Below, piece by piece: positions 61,864 to 64,000 of a stretch of 64,000 nt of DNA (positions are counted from its first letter, which is position 1; every line of letters begins with the position of its first letter). The DNA is taken from positions 3,779,241 to 3,843,240 of the forward strand of contig NZ_JAUSQZ010000001.1 in assembly GCF_030811555.1 (NCBI RefSeq), in the 5' to 3' direction. The position numbers and the translations under genes were made by a program. Origin of the DNA: Kineosporia succinea. Lineage in GTDB: Bacteria; Actinomycetota; Actinomycetes; Actinomycetales; Kineosporiaceae. The notes below the pieces were generated by a model that was not told the origin of the DNA, did no database searches, and worked only from the letters and a program-made list of their open reading frames with translations.

Positions 61864-62400
61864 ATGAGCACCGACATACCGAAGATCGACGCCGAAGCAC
61901 GGCTCCAGGCGGTGCACCGGTTCACCGACGAGCTCGGTGCCCCGGAAGACGGCTCGTTCGACCGCATCGCGCAGATGGCCGCCAAGATCTTCGGCACCCC
62001 CATCGCCACGGTGAGCATCGTCGACGAAGACCGGGTCTGGTTCGCTGCCACCCAGGGGCTCGACGGCGTGAAGCAGGTCGGCACCGAGCCCGGTCTGTGT
62101 GCGTCGGTCGTGCACCACGACGGGCCCTACGTGGTGCAGGACGCCGAGAACGACCCGCGCACCGCCGACCATCCGCTGGTGACCGGCGACCTGGGGCTGC
62201 GCTTCTACGCCGCGGCGCCGATCGAGGTGGAGGGCCACGCGCTCGGCACCGTCAACGTGATCGACCAGAAGAGCCGGCCGCAGCTCGACCCGACGCAGAT
62301 CAGTCTGCTCGTCGACCTCGCCGCGACCGTGGCTCAGCTGATGGAGGTGCGGCTGGTCGCGCTCACCGCGATGAAGCAACGCAAGGTCGTGCAGGTCTGA
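61864..62400 (+). CDS. GAF-domain protein
   Basis: A 178-residue cytoplasmic protein made of one GAF domain (about 20-165). The segments FDRIAQMAAKIFGTPIATVSIVDEDRVWFAATQGLD and FYAAAPIEVEGHALGTVNVIDQKSRPQLD are typical for sensors of small molecules or light-linked cofactors. No output domain is present, so it may regulate a partner protein. GGGAGAG precedes the ATG. It stands alone. Confidence 0.85.
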   Translation: MSTDIPKIDAEARLQAVHRFTDELGAPEDGSFDRIAQMAAKIFGTPIATVSIVDEDRVWFAATQGLDGVKQVGTEPGLCASVVHHDGPYVVQDAENDPRTADHPLVTGDLGLRFYAAAPIEVEGHALGTVNVIDQKSRPQLDPTQISLLVDLAATVAQLMEVRLVALTAMKQRKVVQV

Positions 62401-62696
62401 TCCGGGGCTGGTTTCCGGGCCGCCTGGCCGGTGAGTGTTAAGAGCCTGTCAGGCGGCATATATAAAGTCTCCACATGAAGTGACCGGCGCGGTGCGGCGG
62501 TATTACATGGTCGCGAGCCCGCTGGTAAGCGGTCGGTCAGTGACTTCCGCAGCCTCGGAAAACCGCTGGTCCCGCCCGGTTTCGCTGCAGGTTCGAGCGC
62601 CGGCGAGGGCCGGGAACCGCGCGTCGACCCTGACCGTCTCGTGGTTCCCGGCCCTCGTCGGCCTCACCGTTCGCGCGCCCACCGACGTTCGTGCGC

Positions 62697-63731
62697 CTAT
62701 CGTCCGCTCGGCCATTCGTCCGGGTTGGAAGCTCTTTCGGGCTGGCCCTGCGTCAGGTCGACGATCAGGCCGAGGCCGCCGGTCCCGGAGGCACCGGAGC
62801 CGCCCCGGCCGAACGCGGTGTCCAGCACCGATCCGTCCGCCGCCCGCGACACGCTCAGCCCCTCCACCGACACGCTGCCCGGCCGCACCCGGAAGTCGCC
62901 GAAGATCTCCGGCAGTACGTTCGGCCCGGTGTAACGGATGAGCTGACGCAGGATCGCGATGCGCCAGATGTCCTGGTGCCCGGTGTCGTCGCGCAGGCGG
63001 CCGAACAGCGCGTCGAAAAGGGCCAGCAGCTCGGCGAACCGGTCGGTGTCCAGGCCCTGGCCGCTCTGCCGGGGCACGAACGCGACGGCGCTGCCGATGG
63101 TCCGGCGCAGTTGATCGTCGTCCATCTGCCGGATCTGCGGCAGCAGCGCGTGGGCGAGTTCGGCCACCTGGTCGCGCGCGGACTGCTGGGTGGCCCGCGA
63201 GCGCACCAGGATCGCCTTGCCCAGGATGTCGAACTCGGTGGCGCAGTCCGGGTCGAGGAATCCACGCGACGACAGGGGCAGCAGCCCGCGGGCCAGGCGT
63301 CCGAGCATCGTGCGGGCCCGGCGTTCGGGGGCGCGCACGAGCTGGGCCAGCATCAGGGCGAACCCGGTGACGACGGCGGCCGCCGGGGCGTAGGGCATCC
63401 AGCCCACCGGCGCGTAGCGGTCGATTCCCAGGTCCTGCCACCAGAACACTGCGCTGGTGGCCACGGCCCCGGCGGCGATCCAGGCGAGCAGGTCGAGCAC
63501 GGCGGCGGCGTACCCCCGACGGCCCCGGCGCCCGAAGCGCTCGGTGATCAGCCCGGCGGCGAGAGTGGCCCCGGCATCGAGGTCGGCCAGACGGTAGGGA
63601 TGGATGGCGCGGTCGACGGCGTCCGCCGCCTGCGCCCGCCGCAGCCGGCCCAGGCAGAAGGCACACAGCCCGAAGGCCACGACGGTCGCACCGAGCACGA
63701 CGTACAGGCCGATCATCTGGTCGTCGCTCAT
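62697..63731 (-). CDS. Membrane protein with cytoplasmic C-terminal domain
   Basis: A 344-residue protein. Hydrophobic segments occur at about 8-27 (GLYVVLGATVVAFGLCAFCLG), 77-97 (AVLDLLAWIAAGAVATSAVFW) and 115-133 (AAAVVTGFALMLAQLV). The C-terminal half is soluble and Asp/Arg-rich, ending in a Gly-rich tail. I do not recognise it. Its ATG overlaps the stop of the small upstream gene by four bases, so the pair is an operon. Confidence 0.7.
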   Translation of the reverse strand: MSDDQMIGLYVVLGATVVAFGLCAFCLGRLRRAQAADAVDRAIHPYRLADLDAGATLAAGLITERFGRRGRRGYAAAVLDLLAWIAAGAVATSAVFWWQDLGIDRYAPVGWMPYAPAAAVVTGFALMLAQLVRAPERRARTMLGRLARGLLPLSSRGFLDPDCATEFDILGKAILVRSRATQQSARDQVAELAHALLPQIRQMDDDQLRRTIGSAVAFVPRQSGQGLDTDRFAELLALFDALFGRLRDDTGHQDIWRIAILRQLIRYTGPNVLPEIFGDFRVRPGSVSVEGLSVSRAADGSVLDTAFGRGGSGASGTGGLGLIVDLTQGQPERASNPDEWPSGR

Positions 63732-64000
63732 GTCACCGCGTACGAGTAGCAGACCCGGTCACCGCGCAGGTGGCTCCGGATCCGGCCGGTCTGCTGCAGC
63801 ACGATCAGCGCGTGGGCCACGTCGTCGCGGTCGAACTGGGTGCCCAGGATGATGTCCACGACGTCGAGCTGCAGCCACGGACGCCGCGCCAGATAGGTCA
63901 TCACCTCGCGGGCGGTGCCGATGCGGTCCTGGCTCGGCACGAATCCGCGCGCGGCGGCTGCGGGCCGACGCTGCGGGTCGCGGCGGGGCGGCACGATGGG
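63728..64000 (-). CDS. Hypothetical small protein, N-terminus at or beyond window edge
   Basis: A 88-codon frame is seen to GTG 63994 and may continue past the edge. It has a basic, Pro/Arg-rich start, then helical sequence VMTYLARRPWLQLDVVDIILGTQFDRDDVAHALIVLQQTGRIRSHLRGDRVCYSYAV, which resembles a small winged-helix fold. Coupled by a four-base overlap to the membrane protein gene. Confidence 0.55.
   Translation of the reverse strand, partial: PIVPPRRDPQRRPAAAARGFVPSQDRIGTAREVMTYLARRPWLQLDVVDIILGTQFDRDDVAHALIVLQQTGRIRSHLRGDRVCYSYAVT

Overview
The window is very GC-rich (roughly 70 percent by eye), uses GTG and TTG starts freely, and carries typical actinobacterial gene families: XRE regulators with TPR tails, a streptogrisin-like protease, a Wzz/BY-kinase fusion, a GC-rich kdpDE pair and a DtxR/IdeR-type iron box. 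It is chromosomal DNA from a soil-type, high-GC actinobacterium. A Kineosporia/Streptomyces-like relative is my inference; no rRNA, tRNA, phage, insertion sequence or CRISPR is visible that would place it better.

Layout. 1-9.5 kb: partial DUF1232 membrane protein, secreted HNH nuclease lipoprotein, iron-boxed siderophore-interacting flavoprotein, GH13 glucosidase, small unknown, GH1 beta-glucosidase framed by TGTCCGGACA palindromes, dihydrolipoamide dehydrogenase and a secreted S1 protease. 9.9-17.6 kb: cell-envelope proteins with low-complexity tails, a polysaccharide co-polymerase/tyrosine kinase and an HTH-TPR regulator. 17.7-21.9 kb: a molybdenum block (regulator, modABC, molybdopterin oxidoreductase). 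22-28 kb: MFS exporter, HAD hydrolase, XRE-TPR regulator, geranylgeranyl-reductase-type flavoprotein. 28.1-31.4 kb: kdpE and kdpD without kdpFABC. 31.9-33.8 kb: a second HTH-TPR regulator translationally coupled to a RibD-type reductase. 33.8-37.4 kb: a tightly overlapped minus-strand operon of acyl-CoA dehydrogenase, PIG-L deacetylase, NodS-type methyltransferase, GT2 glycosyltransferase and lipoprotein. 38.5-41 kb: an XRE-TPR regulator coupled to an APH-fold kinase.

The most striking region is 41.1-53.6 kb, a five-gene plus-strand locus: DUF4132-like protein, a 1677-residue protein of unknown fold, a YehL-type MoxR AAA+ ATPase, a DUF5682-VWA fusion and a SWIM zinc-finger protein, mostly joined by four-base overlaps. 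It resembles the poorly understood E. coli yeh cluster and the MoxR/vWA ternary systems proposed as conflict or chaperone systems.

The last 10 kb hold a SPOR protein, a TetR/MFS divergent pair whose intergenic region carries five operator-like decamers at an exact 16-bp pitch, two minisatellite-like arrays, a DUF697 GTPase, a PH-domain membrane protein, a GlcD-type flavoprotein that seems to start with ATC, an SDR, a GAF protein, a membrane protein and a small partial gene.

All calls come from reading the sequence and from memory of protein families; no database or folding search was run.
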